Assembly (NCBI GenBank): GCA_025965155.1
Contig: JAOPXN010000021.1
Location: forward strand, 1 to 41,375
DNA: 41,375 nt
Origin: Propionibacteriaceae bacterium
Lineage (GTDB): Bacteria; Actinomycetota; Actinomycetes; Propionibacteriales; Propionibacteriaceae
Reading direction: 5' to 3'
Part shown: positions 16,233 through 30,746 of the stretch, piece by piece
Numbering within the stretch: the stretch's first letter is position 1
How the letters are laid out: each line of letters opens with the position of its first letter
The notes under the pieces: model-generated
What the model saw: only the letters and a program-made list of their open reading frames with translations
Told to the model about the DNA's origin: nothing
Databases searched by the model: none
Made by a program: the position numbers and the translations under genes

Positions 16233-16970
16233 ATGGCGAGGCCGGACAAAGCAGCCGCAGTCGCAGAGCTGACCGACAGGTTCAGCAACTCTGCGGGTGC
16301 CGTGCTGACCGAGTACCGCGGACTCACCGTGACGGCGCTGAAGAACCTGCGTCGATCGCTCGGTGACGATGCCACCTACGCCGTGTCGAAGAACACTCTG
16401 ACCACGATCGCGGCCCGCCAGGCGGGCATCGAGGGCATCGAGGATCACCTCGTCGGCCCGACCGCGATCGCCTTCATCGACGGTGACCCGGTCACCGTGG
16501 CGAAGGGTCTGCGTGACTTCGGCAGGGCCAACCCGCTTCTGGTTATCAAGGGTGGGGTCCTGGACGGCAAGGTCCTGACCTCCGACGACGTCAAGAAGCT
16601 CGCCGACCTTGAGTCGCGCGAGGTTCTGCTCGCCAAGATGGCCGGCGCCATGCAGGGTGTCCTGCAGAACGCCGTCTCCTTGTTTGCTGCACCGCTGTCT
16701 CAGGCTGCCCGCGCGCTGGGTGCCCTGGAGGCCGCTGCAGCGGAGAACCCTTCCCTCATCGCAGGTGCCGGCGCCGCTGCGCCGGCGGGTGAGGCCCAGG
16801 AGCCGACCAACGAAGAACCCGACGCTTCGTCGCCGGTCTCGGAGACCACCTCCGAGCCCACCAACGACGAGCTGGCAGCAGACGCAGCACCCGCTGCTGA
16901 TGCAACTGAGGCAGCACCCGCTGCCGAGGTAACCGAGGCAGCACCCGCTGCTGGTGACACATCCGCCTAA
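16233..16970 (+). CDS. rplJ: 50S ribosomal protein L10
   Basis: L10 anchors L7/L12 dimers at the base of the ribosomal stalk. The core (residues 1-175) matches the family: [16 protein letters not shown], then [21 protein letters not shown] and [30 protein letters not shown] split across the middle. The helix that binds L7/L12 lies near residues 150-175. The protein is 245 residues, about 80 longer than E. coli L10. The extra C-terminal 60 residues are acidic, Ala/Pro/Glu/Thr-rich, with three copies of AAPAA encoded by near-identical DNA (16886-16953). ATG at 16233 follows GGAGGAG. It is co-transcribed with rplL. Confidence 0.95.
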   Translation: MARPDKAAAVAELTDRFSNSAGAVLTEYRGLTVTALKNLRRSLGDDATYAVSKNTLTTIAARQAGIEGIEDHLVGPTAIAFIDGDPVTVAKGLRDFGRANPLLVIKGGVLDGKVLTSDDVKKLADLESREVLLAKMAGAMQGVLQNAVSLFAAPLSQAARALGALEAAAAENPSLIAGAGAAAPAGEAQEPTNEEPDASSPVSETTSEPTNDELAADAAPAADATEAAPAAEVTEAAPAAGDTSA

Positions 16971-17041
16971 GCAGCTCAACTGCTGCCGCGGCGCTCGTCG
17001 CGTGCACGCTGCGAAAGACAACAGACGAAAGGACCGCCACC

Positions 17042-17434
17042 ATGGCGAAGCTCAGCACTGAAGAGCTCCTTGACGCGTTCAAGGAACTGACGCTGATCGA
17101 GCTCAGCGAGTTCGTGAAGCAGTTCGAAGACACGTTCGGCGTGACCGCAGCCGCTCCGGTTGCCGTTGCCGCTGCTCCGGCAGCAGGCGGCGCCGGTGGC
17201 GCTGCTGAAGAGGAAGAGGCGAGCGACGAGGTCGACGTCATCCTCGAGTCGGCCGGCGACAAGAAGATCCAGGTCATCAAGGAGGTGCGTACCCTCACCA
17301 GCCTCGGCCTCAAGGAGGCCAAGGAGCTGGTCGAGGCCGCGCCCAAGGCTGTCCTGGAGAAGGTCAACAAGGAGACCGCCGACAAGGCCAAGGCTGCCCT
17401 CGAGGGCGCCGGAGCCACTGTCTCCTACAAGTGA
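17042..17434 (+). CDS. rplL: 50S ribosomal protein L7/L12
   Basis: L7/L12 forms the flexible stalk that recruits translation factors. The 130-residue protein has the N-terminal dimerisation domain ([20 protein letters not shown]), an Ala/Gly-rich hinge (about 38-60), and the factor-binding C-terminal domain with [21 protein letters not shown] and [13 protein letters not shown]. Length and sequence are standard. ATG at 17042 follows GAAAGGA. A 71-nt spacer from rplJ holds only a small AGCAG/CTGCT hairpin. As L7/L12 is needed at about four or more copies per ribosome, extra translation signals would be expected but none stands out. Confidence 0.98.
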   Translation: MAKLSTEELLDAFKELTLIELSEFVKQFEDTFGVTAAAPVAVAAAPAAGGAGGAAEEEEASDEVDVILESAGDKKIQVIKEVRTLTSLGLKEAKELVEAAPKAVLEKVNKETADKAKAALEGAGATVSYK

Positions 17435-17491
17435 GCTGACCAGTCAGTCGGTGCGTACGGCGTGCTGACCGGCTGAACATCCACCGCGCAC

Positions 17492-17522
17492 CGGCGGCGA
17501 GTCCCGATGGGGCTCGCCGCCG
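17492..17522 (+). terminator. Hairpin downstream of rplL
   Basis: CGGCGGCGAG (17492-17501) pairs with CTCGCCGCCG (17513-17522), extended inward by a T-G pair and CCC/GGG around a GAT loop. The 14-bp stem is strong but lacks an immediate T-tract, so it is probably a partial terminator reducing read-through into rpoBC. Confidence 0.6.
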
Positions 17523-17654
17523 TTGGCGTCTTTGGACGTCTCCTTGCCCGCTGCCGGAGACGTTTGCTGGGACCGCACGCGCTGGAGAGGCGACCGGGGA
17601 AGCCCCGGTCGGGCCGAGTTGGTGCCACATCGGCCGATTGGTGTGTAAATGTGC

Positions 17655-17682
17655 TTGTCGAAGCCACATCGGGGGGTATGAT
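17655..17682 (+). promoter_or_regulatory. Upstream rpoB promoter candidate (P1)
   Basis: TTGTCG (17655-17660) and TATGAT (17677-17682) are separated by 16 nt. The -10 is close to consensus. Transcription would start near 17689, leaving a leader of about 235 nt. Confidence 0.5.
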
Positions 17683-17770
17683 CTTCGCAAGCGTTCGTCA
17701 AGTGCCCCTCGTTGGGTCCAACGTGTTGGGGGCCGATTTGACCGCTGTGCTCCTGCCTGCGCCGTGGGGC

Positions 17771-17799
17771 TTTACAAAACCCAACCGAGCGCCTACTAT
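17771..17799 (+). promoter_or_regulatory. Downstream rpoB promoter candidate (P2)
   Basis: TTTACA (17771-17776) and TACTAT (17794-17799) are separated by exactly 17 nt, the best promoter-like match in the 489-nt rplL-rpoB gap. Transcription would start near 17806. Confidence 0.65.
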
Positions 17800-17822
17800 A
17801 GAACCTTGCCCTCGCAAATTGT

Positions 17823-17848
17823 CGACCCGTTTCACTTGACACGGGTCG
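17823..17848 (+). other. Inverted repeat in the rpoB leader
   Basis: CGACCCGT (17823-17830) and ACGGGTCG (17841-17848) form a perfect 8-bp repeat around a 10-nt spacer, about 20 nt after the P2 start. It could be an RNA hairpin or an operator. No known factor is assigned. Confidence 0.45.
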
Positions 17849-17923
17849 TTCAGCATGCGCGGAACCTGCAACATCGCAACTGAATAGCTTTAACCGCCCG
17901 CGAGCCCTCGGAAGGACCCACTG

Positions 17924-21403
<3,480 letters not shown>

Positions 21404-21410
21404 GCACGAG

Positions 21411-21466
21411 CCGACTTGTCGTCTGAGATCAGCTAGCCACGGCGGTTGAGATCGAGGACAAGTCGG
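21411..21466. repeat. Long inverted repeat in the rpoB-rpoC spacer (palindrome family copy C)
   Basis: CCGACTTGTC (21411-21420) and GACAAGTCGG (21457-21466) form a perfect 10-bp inverted repeat separated by 36 nt, itself containing CTGA-GA-TCAG. The ends match two other palindromes in the window. In the transcript this would be a long hairpin between the two RNA polymerase genes. Confidence 0.7.
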
Positions 21467-21519
21467 TTCCCTCAGTCAGCGAAGAAACTTAGAGACATTA
21501 GAGAGAGAAGATATACAAC

Positions 21520-25374
<3,855 letters not shown>

Positions 25375-25398
25375 CCGGTAGCACCACCGAGTACGCAC

Positions 25399-25443
25399 GC
25401 AGGGGCGGACCGACTAACGTCGGTCCGCCCCTGCTGCCGTTTT
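25399..25443 (+). terminator. Strong intrinsic terminator of rpoBC
   Basis: A perfect 16-bp stem: GCAGGGGCGGACCGAC (25399-25414), loop TAAC, GTCGGTCCGCCCCTGC (25419-25434). TGCCG and TTTT (25440-25443) follow. It lies 25 nt after the rpoC stop codon. Confidence 0.93.
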
Positions 25444-25506
25444 CGCCGACTAGTCGGAAACTCCGCACTCAGGCCGGCGCGTCGTCGCGGAGCTGACGTG
25501 TCGGCG
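25444..25506. repeat. Palindromic repeat after rpoC (family copy A)
   Basis: CGCCGAC (25444-25450) and GTCGGCG (25500-25506) bound a 63-bp element with inner arms CTCCGC (25461-25466) and GCGGAG (25487-25492). Its order of arms (CCGACTAGTC, CTCCGCA, GCGGAGCTGAC, GTCGGCGG) matches copy B at 37460-37524. It lies between the convergent rpoC and oxidoreductase genes. The next 50 nt up to the oxidoreductase stop hold nothing recognisable. Confidence 0.7.
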
Positions 25507-25559
25507 GGGCTGAGGAGGGTCCGGAGAAGCCGGACGGGGGTGCGGTTCGGGTGCTTGTG

Positions 25560-26693
25560 TCAGGCTGACGGAGCGTGCGGGCGCCGCTGCCCGGTCTCCG
25601 AGCTACTGCCCGGGGTGGTACTGAGCTCGACGGGGGCCGGTCGGTCGCAGCTGCTGGCCACGGTGACCGCGGCGCCGCTGGCAACGGACTCCAACAGGGA
25701 CTCCATCACATCCAGCACGTGGTACGCGAGACGCCCGCCGGCCCGGGGTTCCGTGCCGGGCGCGGTCAGCGCGAGGTCGGCGACTCCGTACCCTCGGCCG
25801 GCATCGACGTACCCGGCGCTGGGTTGCAGCGTCCGCCAGTGGTCGGCGTCGAACGGGTGCAGCAGCACGTCCCCGTCAAAGTGGTTCGGATCCGGGACGA
25901 TCATGGAGGCCAGGTCGCCGTGCACCTCGATCCGAGACGCGTTGCTGGCGATCACATCGAAGCTCATCAGCAGCGTGGACAGCGCTCCGGACTCGTGCAC
26001 CAGAACGCCGGTCACGTGCGTGTCGACGTCCACCGGTACGGTCTCGCCGGCCCGTGGGCCGCTGCCGATCGTCCGTACCGGGCGAGTGTGGGTCGCGGCG
26101 CCGATCACCGAGCGCACCGGCCCGAGCATGGTGACCAGGGCGGAGACGTAGTACGGGCCCATGTCGAGCAGTGGGCCACCGCCGGGCTGGTAGTAGAAGT
26201 CCGGGTTGGCGTGCCAACGCTCGTGTCCCGGCGTGACCATGGTTGCGGTAGCGGCTATTGGCGTACCGATCAGCCCGTCGTCGATGGCTCGTCGGGCGGT
26301 CTGGATGCCGGTGCCGAGGACCGTATCGGGTGCGCAGCCGACCAGCACGTTCGCCGCAGCCGCTGCCTCGATGATCTTGGCCGCGTCTGCCGTGGTGGCG
26401 GCGAGCGGCTTCTCACCGTAGACGCTCTTCCCGGCGGCGATGGCCCGCAAAGCTACCTCGGCATGCGCAGCAGGGATGGTGAGGTTCAAGATCAGGTCGA
26501 CGTCGGGGGAAGAGATGATCTCGTCCAGGCCCATTGCCGGCACACCGTACTCCCGGCCGACCGCTTCAGCCCGGCTCTGGTTCAGGTCGGCCACGCCCGC
26601 GAGCTCAAGTGTGTCCAGCTGCGCGATCGTGGTCAGGTACACGCCCGAGATCACGCCGCATCCGACGATCCCTACTCTGCACGGCTGGCCCAC
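25560..26693 (-). CDS. Gfo/Idh/MocA-family NAD(P)-dependent oxidoreductase
   Basis: A 377-residue dehydrogenase of the glucose-fructose oxidoreductase/inositol dehydrogenase type. The N-terminal Rossmann fold begins CRVGIVGCGVISGVYL, and the family signature GEKPLA is near residue 95. The C-terminal alpha/beta domain holds PGGGPLLDMGPYYVSAL, whose Asp and downstream residues line the substrate pocket. It would oxidise a hydroxyl of a sugar or polyol, or act on a derivative, in the cytoplasm. It overlaps the ThuA-like gene by 22 nt (26672-26693), so the two are co-transcribed and probably work on one substrate. The last 25 or so residues (SSETGQRRPHAPSA) are low complexity. The exact substrate is not visible. 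Confidence 0.88.
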   Translation of the reverse strand: MGQPCRVGIVGCGVISGVYLTTIAQLDTLELAGVADLNQSRAEAVGREYGVPAMGLDEIISSPDVDLILNLTIPAAHAEVALRAIAAGKSVYGEKPLAATTADAAKIIEAAAAANVLVGCAPDTVLGTGIQTARRAIDDGLIGTPIAATATMVTPGHERWHANPDFYYQPGGGPLLDMGPYYVSALVTMLGPVRSVIGAATHTRPVRTIGSGPRAGETVPVDVDTHVTGVLVHESGALSTLLMSFDVIASNASRIEVHGDLASMIVPDPNHFDGDVLLHPFDADHWRTLQPSAGYVDAGRGYGVADLALTAPGTEPRAGGRLAYHVLDVMESLLESVASGAAVTVASSCDRPAPVELSTTPGSSSETGQRRPHAPSA

Positions 26694-27382
26694 AGCAGCC
26701 CCCTTTCGATGATGCTACGAACGGACTCATGGTTGAGCACGTCCATGCTGTGTCCGGGTGTGGCGACGAAGATGCGGCCTCGACCCCACTGCCGGGTCCA
26801 GATCGCGGGGGAGGTGACCTCACGCTGCCACGGGTCCCACGGGCGGACCTGCTGAGTGGTGGTGGCCAGGACGTCGATGTAGTCGTCGGTCAGCACCCAG
26901 TACTGCTCGGTGACGAGGTCGAAGTCCTGCACACCGGCAACAATGGGGTGCTCCGCTGCCTCGGGCCGGATGGTGATCCGGTGCGGTACGAAGTTGTTCT
27001 CCGCCGTCTCCTCGGTGATCGTGGCCGGATCCTTCCCGGGGTGGCAGGCGAACTGTCCACCGATCAGGTGCAGGTAGTCCGAGGAGTTCCGGTAGGAGTC
27101 GGCAATGCCACCGTGCCAGCCGGCCAGACCGGTGCCGGATTCGACCGCTCGCCGCAGCCCGCGCAGCTCCTCGGGTTCGATCGTGCTCATCGTCACGCAC
27201 TGCACGACCAGGTCGATACCGGCCATCAGCTCCGGGTCGGCATACGCGGCAGGGGAGTCCTCGATCCGTACGGCGTACCCGGTGCGCTCCAGAAAGGGGA
27301 CGAAGGAGTCGGTGGCTTCGACCGGGACGTGCCCGTCCCAGCCGCCGCGTACGACCAGGGCTGACTTCGTTGGTGGGGTCAT
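26672..27382 (-). CDS. ThuA-like domain protein (trehalose-utilisation type)
   Basis: A 236-residue single-domain protein of the ThuA family (PF06283), a class I glutamine-amidotransferase-like fold. Motifs include VVRGGWDGHVPVEAT near the N-terminus, LAGWHGGIADSYRN in the centre, and GRGRIFVATPGHSMDVL near the end. In rhizobia ThuA with the oxidoreductase ThuB helps convert trehalose and related disaccharides through 3-keto intermediates. The adjacent Gfo/Idh/MocA gene here plays the ThuB-like part, so 3-keto sugar chemistry is a reasonable inference. It is the first gene of a two-gene operon and diverges from a LacI repressor. ATG at 27382 is used; the ribosome binding site (GAAAG) is weak. 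Confidence 0.85.
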   Translation of the reverse strand: MTPPTKSALVVRGGWDGHVPVEATDSFVPFLERTGYAVRIEDSPAAYADPELMAGIDLVVQCVTMSTIEPEELRGLRRAVESGTGLAGWHGGIADSYRNSSDYLHLIGGQFACHPGKDPATITEETAENNFVPHRITIRPEAAEHPIVAGVQDFDLVTEQYWVLTDDYIDVLATTTQQVRPWDPWQREVTSPAIWTRQWGRGRIFVATPGHSMDVLNHESVRSIIERGLLWASRAE

Positions 27383-27419
27383 CGATCACTTTCGGGTGCT
27401 ACGACCGGAATCGGAAAAC

Positions 27420-27522
27420 TTGCGCAACTTCGGCTGCCGAGTTGGACTACATCGTGGCAGTGTTCCAGGCACACGGCAAGAACGCGCTCCATAGTTGCGC
27501 AAAATCAGCCGCAGTCGATAAT
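27420..27522. promoter_or_regulatory. Divergent control region with two TTGCGCAA operators
   Basis: The 8-bp palindrome TTGCGCAA occurs at 27420-27427 and 27495-27502. The shared extension TTGCGCAACT is read in opposite orientation in the two copies. Centres are 75 bp apart, about seven helical turns. The right copy overlaps the -35 (TTGCGC) of a promoter whose -10 is GATAAT (27517-27522); the left overlaps a -35-like TTGCGC for the ThuA operon on the minus strand. A central CG is typical of LacI-family operators. Confidence 0.7.
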
Positions 27523-27527
27523 GAGGG

Positions 27528-28583
27528 ATGGCAGTCGAGCGATCTCGGGCGGACCGACGGCCCACCTTGGCCGACCTCGCGCAGCTGGCGGGGACAACTG
27601 TGCCGACGGTGTCGAAGGTACTGAACGGGCGGACCGATGTGTCCGCGTCCACCCGCCAGGCGGTGATGAGCGCAGTCGAGTCGTCGGGTTACCAGAGATC
27701 CCGATCGAGACTTGTCGCCGCACCACGTGGCGCGCTCGCCGACCCTACGCTCGGCCTGGTGGATCTCGTCTTGAACGCGGTCGAGGGCACCTGGGCCAAC
27801 TCGGCGCTCAGCGGGGTCGAGGAGGCGGCCGCCGAGGCTGGGCTCGACGTGGTCGTGACGCTGGCCCGCGGGGAGGGACGACACGGCGGAGACTGGGTGA
27901 CCCGGCTGCTCGGGCGTCGCTCCCGCGGGGCCGTGCTGGCGCTGGTCAGCCCGACGCGACCGCAGCTGTCCACGCTCGCAGCGGCCGGGATACCTGTCGT
28001 GCTGCTCGACCCGCGGGCGGCACCGGATCCGGCGCTGTCCAGCGTCGGGACAACGAACTGGAGCGGCGGGAGGGCGGCGGCCGAGCACCTGCTGTCCTTG
28101 GGGCACCGGCGACTCGCCGTTATCGGAGGCCGCGGCAAGGACCTGTTCAGCCAGGCGCGGATCGACGGGTTCAGGTCGGCGCTTCAGGGTTTCGACCTGG
28201 TTGCCGAGGAACTGCCGGTCCGGTTTGCCGACTGGGGGATGGAGGCGGCACAGGTGGGTGCGGGCGAGCTGCTCGATGGGCCGGACGCGCCGACCGCGAT
28301 CTTCGCCTGCTCGGACTGGATGGCGCTCGGCGTCCTTCGGGCGGCACGGGAACGCAACCGGGAGGTGCCCGGGGACGTGAGTGTGATCGGGTTCGACGAT
28401 CTGCCAGAGGCGCAGTGGGTCAGTCCGTCGCTGACCACGATCCGGCAGCCGATTCGGCTGATGGGCGCGGCGGCCCTGCGCATGCTGCTGCAGCTGCAGC
28501 GCGCCGCCGAGCCAGTGCCGTACCGCCAGGAGCTGGCCACCGTACTGGTCGAGCGCGAGTCCACCGGTCCGGCGCCGGTATGA
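27528..28583 (+). CDS. LacI-family transcriptional repressor (ThuA/oxidoreductase locus)
   Basis: A 351-residue repressor. The LacI helix-turn-helix and hinge lie at about residues 13-60 (TLADLAQLAGTTVPTVSKVLNG). A periplasmic-binding-protein-like effector domain follows, with GLVDLVLNAVEGTW, LGHRRLAVIGG and DVSVIGFDDLPEAQWVSPSLTT. It most likely represses the divergent operon and itself through the two TTGCGCAA sites, released by a sugar ligand. ATG at 27528 lies 5 nt after the GATAAT -10 box, so the mRNA looks leaderless; GAGGG directly before the ATG is too close to serve as a ribosome binding site. No transporter is linked, which leaves the inducer unknown. Confidence 0.92.
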   Translation: MAVERSRADRRPTLADLAQLAGTTVPTVSKVLNGRTDVSASTRQAVMSAVESSGYQRSRSRLVAAPRGALADPTLGLVDLVLNAVEGTWANSALSGVEEAAAEAGLDVVVTLARGEGRHGGDWVTRLLGRRSRGAVLALVSPTRPQLSTLAAAGIPVVLLDPRAAPDPALSSVGTTNWSGGRAAAEHLLSLGHRRLAVIGGRGKDLFSQARIDGFRSALQGFDLVAEELPVRFADWGMEAAQVGAGELLDGPDAPTAIFACSDWMALGVLRAARERNREVPGDVSVIGFDDLPEAQWVSPSLTTIRQPIRLMGAAALRMLLQLQRAAEPVPYRQELATVLVERESTGPAPV

Positions 28584-28616
28584 CCGTCGTCGGCGTGTGG
28601 TGACGGCTGAGCGAAG

Positions 28617-28641
28617 CGTCGCAGAGTGGGCGGCTGCGACG
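28617..28641 (+). terminator. Hairpin after the first lacI-type gene
   Basis: CGTCGCAG (28617-28624) and CTGCGACG (28634-28641) form a perfect 8-bp stem with a 9-nt loop. No T-run follows. It probably marks the end of the lacI-type transcript. Confidence 0.45.
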
Positions 28642-28700
28642 GTCTAACTGTGACCCGGGACCGCGGGTGCGCTCCGTCGCTGACCTACATCCTCCGGCGG

Positions 28701-28737
28701 TTGCGCCGCATCTGCGGAGCATATGATGTTGATATGC
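28701..28737 (+). promoter_or_regulatory. Promoter and inverted-repeat operator of the molybdate operon
   Basis: TTGCGC (28701-28706) and TATGAT (28722-28727) form a promoter with a short 15-nt spacer; the ATG is 6 nt past the -10, suggesting a leaderless message. GCATAT (28719-28724) and ATATGC (28732-28737) form a perfect 6-bp inverted repeat with a 7-nt spacer that covers the -10 box and the start codon, a good place for autorepression. Confidence 0.55.
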
Positions 28738-29132
28738 CGCAGTATCGGATTTCTCAGGCCGCGATGCTACTCGGAGTCAGCGATGACACCGTACGCCGCT
28801 GGATCGAGTCGGGACGCCTGTCGTCCAGTACGGCAGGCGGCCCGACCACGGTGGACGGTGCCGAGCTGGCTGCCCTGGCGCAACAGACGGCGACCGCGCC
28901 GGAGCTCGGCTCACCGGTCGCCGCAAGCGCCCGCAACCGGCTCACCGGCCTGGTGACCCGGGTCGTCAAGGACACGGTGATGGCGCAGGTGGACCTGCAG
29001 TGTGGGCCCTTCCGGATCGTGTCCTTGATGTCGGCGGAGGCCGCGACCGAGCTGAGACTCGAACCGGGGGTGCTCGCGGTGGCCTCGGTGAAGTCCACCC
29101 ATGTTGTCGTCGAGACCCCGGCGACGCGATGA
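28734..29132 (+). CDS. HTH-TOBE molybdate-responsive regulator (small ModE-like)
   Basis: A 132-residue protein joining an excisionase/MerR-type helix-turn-helix (YRISQAAMLLGVSDDTVRRWIESGRL, split across residues 4-30) to one molybdate-binding TOBE/Mop domain (about 65-128). The second part begins SARNRLTGLVTRVVKDTVMAQ and includes VEVGPFRI-like LQCGPFRIVSLMS. E. coli ModE has a different, larger winged-helix domain and two TOBE domains, so this is a distinct compact design common in actinobacteria. It would bind molybdate or tungstate and control modABC, which follows with an ATGA overlap. ATG at 28734 is chosen from the leaderless promoter. Domain calls are firm, the regulatory direction is inferred. 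Confidence 0.85.
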   Translation: MPQYRISQAAMLLGVSDDTVRRWIESGRLSSSTAGGPTTVDGAELAALAQQTATAPELGSPVAASARNRLTGLVTRVVKDTVMAQVDLQCGPFRIVSLMSAEAATELRLEPGVLAVASVKSTHVVVETPATR

Positions 29133-29917
29133 GGGCCCGGCTCCTGCGCCGGCTGTTTGCGGCGCTCACCGCCACCGTCCTGCTGCTGGGCTGCGGCGCC
29201 CAGCCGAAGTCCTCCGTTCCGCCGGCTGGGGCGGGACAGCCAGCGACCGGAGTGATCGTTGTTCTCGCCGCCGCATCGCTGACGGAGGCATTCCAGCGCA
29301 TCGGTGCAGCTTTCCAGACCAGCCATCCCGGCACCAAGATCAACTTCAGCTTCGGCTCCAGCGCAACGTTGGCCGCCCAGATCATCCAGGGCGCGCCGGC
29401 CGACGTGTTCGCGGCAGCCAACGAGCCCACTATGAAGACGGTGACCGATCATGGGCTCGCGCCCGCTGCACAGATCTTCGCCACCAATACACTGCAGATC
29501 GCTGTACCTGCAGGAAACCCGGGTGGTGTCAGCGGGCTGCACGACTTCGCTGACGCCTCGAAACGGATTGCGCTGTGCGCCGAGCAGGTGCCCTGCGGCC
29601 AGGCCGCGCAGACGATCTTCGAGCGGGCCGGCATCAGTCCCCGGCCGGACACCTTGGAGTCGGACGTGAAAGCGGCGTTGCAGAAGGTACGGCTGAACGA
29701 GGTGGACGCCGCACTGGTCTACCGGACCGATGTCATCGCCGCGGGCGCAGACGTCGAGGGGATCGACTTCGACGAGTCCGCCACGGCAGTGAACCGGTAC
29801 CCGATCTGTGCCGTTTCCGACAGCGCCAACCCGCTGACCGCCCGGGCCTTCGTCGACTACGTCGTCGGACCCGACGGCCAGGCGGTTCTGAGCAAGGCCG
29901 GTTTTGGCTCTCCATAA
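29129..29917 (+). CDS. modA: Molybdate ABC transporter substrate-binding lipoprotein
   Basis: ModA captures molybdate (or tungstate) outside the membrane. The 262-residue precursor has a lipoprotein signal ending VLLLGC, with lipid-bearing Cys22. The mature domain begins VIVVLAAASLTEAFQRIGAAF, the typical ModA opening. It then has INFSFGSSATLAAQIIQGAPADVFAAA, where Ser and Ala backbone groups bind the oxyanion, and VDAALVYRTDVIAAG. The ATG overlaps the previous stop as ATGA. The order modA-modB-modC is standard. Selectivity between molybdate, tungstate and sulfate cannot be settled by eye, but the linked TOBE regulator argues for molybdate. Confidence 0.93.
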   Translation: MRARLLRRLFAALTATVLLLGCGAQPKSSVPPAGAGQPATGVIVVLAAASLTEAFQRIGAAFQTSHPGTKINFSFGSSATLAAQIIQGAPADVFAAANEPTMKTVTDHGLAPAAQIFATNTLQIAVPAGNPGGVSGLHDFADASKRIALCAEQVPCGQAAQTIFERAGISPRPDTLESDVKAALQKVRLNEVDAALVYRTDVIAAGADVEGIDFDESATAVNRYPICAVSDSANPLTARAFVDYVVGPDGQAVLSKAGFGSP

Positions 29918-29930
29918 GGAATCCGGCCGG

Positions 29931-30746
29931 GTGGAAACCAGACAAAGACACCGCGAGCGAGTCCTCCTCGGCAAAGTTCCCTGGCTGCTCGCCGCCCCTG
30001 CACTGCTGGCGCTGCTGTTTTTGATCTTGCCGCTGCTCGGCCTGCTCATTCGTGCCCCGTGGCCGGACGCGTGGCAGGTGATCACCGATGATCAAGCCGT
30101 GCAAGCGCTGCGGCTCTCACTGATCACCGCCACCGTTTCGATGCTCATCGCGATGGTGCTCGGGGTCCCGCTGGCCTGGCTGCTGGCCCGATCCGGCCTG
30201 CCGGGGCTGGGAGTGCTGCGGGCGCTGATCACCGTGCCGCTGGTGCTACCGCCGGTGGTCGGAGGCGTGGCTCTGTTCACGATTCTGGGCCGCTCCGGAC
30301 TGCTCGGTCGGCCACTGTTCGAGCTGACCGGGTTCGCGTTCCCGTTCACCCCGTACGCGGTGGTGCTGGCCCAGGTGTTCGTGGCCCTGCCGTACCTGGT
30401 CTTGTCGGTCGAGGGTGCGCTGCGGACCGCCGACAGCCGGTACGAGGAAGCGGCAGCGACCCTGGGGGCTCGACCGATGACCGTGTTCAGCCGCGTCACG
30501 CTGCCGCTGATCGGACCCGGTGTAGCCGCCGGGGCGGTGCTGGCCTGGGCCCGGGCGCTGGGGGAGTTCGGCGCCACCATCACCTTCGCCGGCAACTTCC
30601 CCGGCACCACCCGCACCATGCCGCTGGAGGTCTACCTCGCGTTGGAGACCGACCCCGGCGCAGCGCTGATGTTGTCGGTGCTGTTGCTCGCTGTGTCGGT
30701 ACTGGTTCTGGTGCTGCTGCGCGATCGCTGGGTGAACCGGTGGTGA
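29931..30746 (+). CDS. modB: Molybdate ABC transporter permease
   Basis: ModB forms the membrane channel. The 271-residue protein has five or six transmembrane helices, beginning at WLLAAPALLALLFLILPLLG. The EAA loop that docks the ATPase reads YEEAAATLGARPMTVFSRVTLPLIGPG. GEFGATITFAGNFPGTTRTM is characteristic of ModB. The frame also opens at a TTG inside modA (29904), but GTG at 29931 gives the usual N-terminus and has AAGGA at 29916-29920. It overlaps modC at GTGA. Confidence 0.92.
   Translation: METRQRHRERVLLGKVPWLLAAPALLALLFLILPLLGLLIRAPWPDAWQVITDDQAVQALRLSLITATVSMLIAMVLGVPLAWLLARSGLPGLGVLRALITVPLVLPPVVGGVALFTILGRSGLLGRPLFELTGFAFPFTPYAVVLAQVFVALPYLVLSVEGALRTADSRYEEAAATLGARPMTVFSRVTLPLIGPGVAAGAVLAWARALGEFGATITFAGNFPGTTRTMPLEVYLALETDPGAALMLSVLLLAVSVLVLVLLRDRWVNRW

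Noticed and set aside
28571-28660. A second copy of the rplK-rplA spacer element (TGAGCGAAGCG followed by AGTGGGCGG).
   Set aside because: Similarity is limited to about 11 bases and a loose second block, too little to call a repeat from this window alone.
28734-28830. The excisionase-like HTH as a sign of a phage or integrative element.
   Set aside because: The HTH is fused to a molybdate-binding TOBE domain and is in operon with modABC; no integrase, attachment repeats or phage genes are present.
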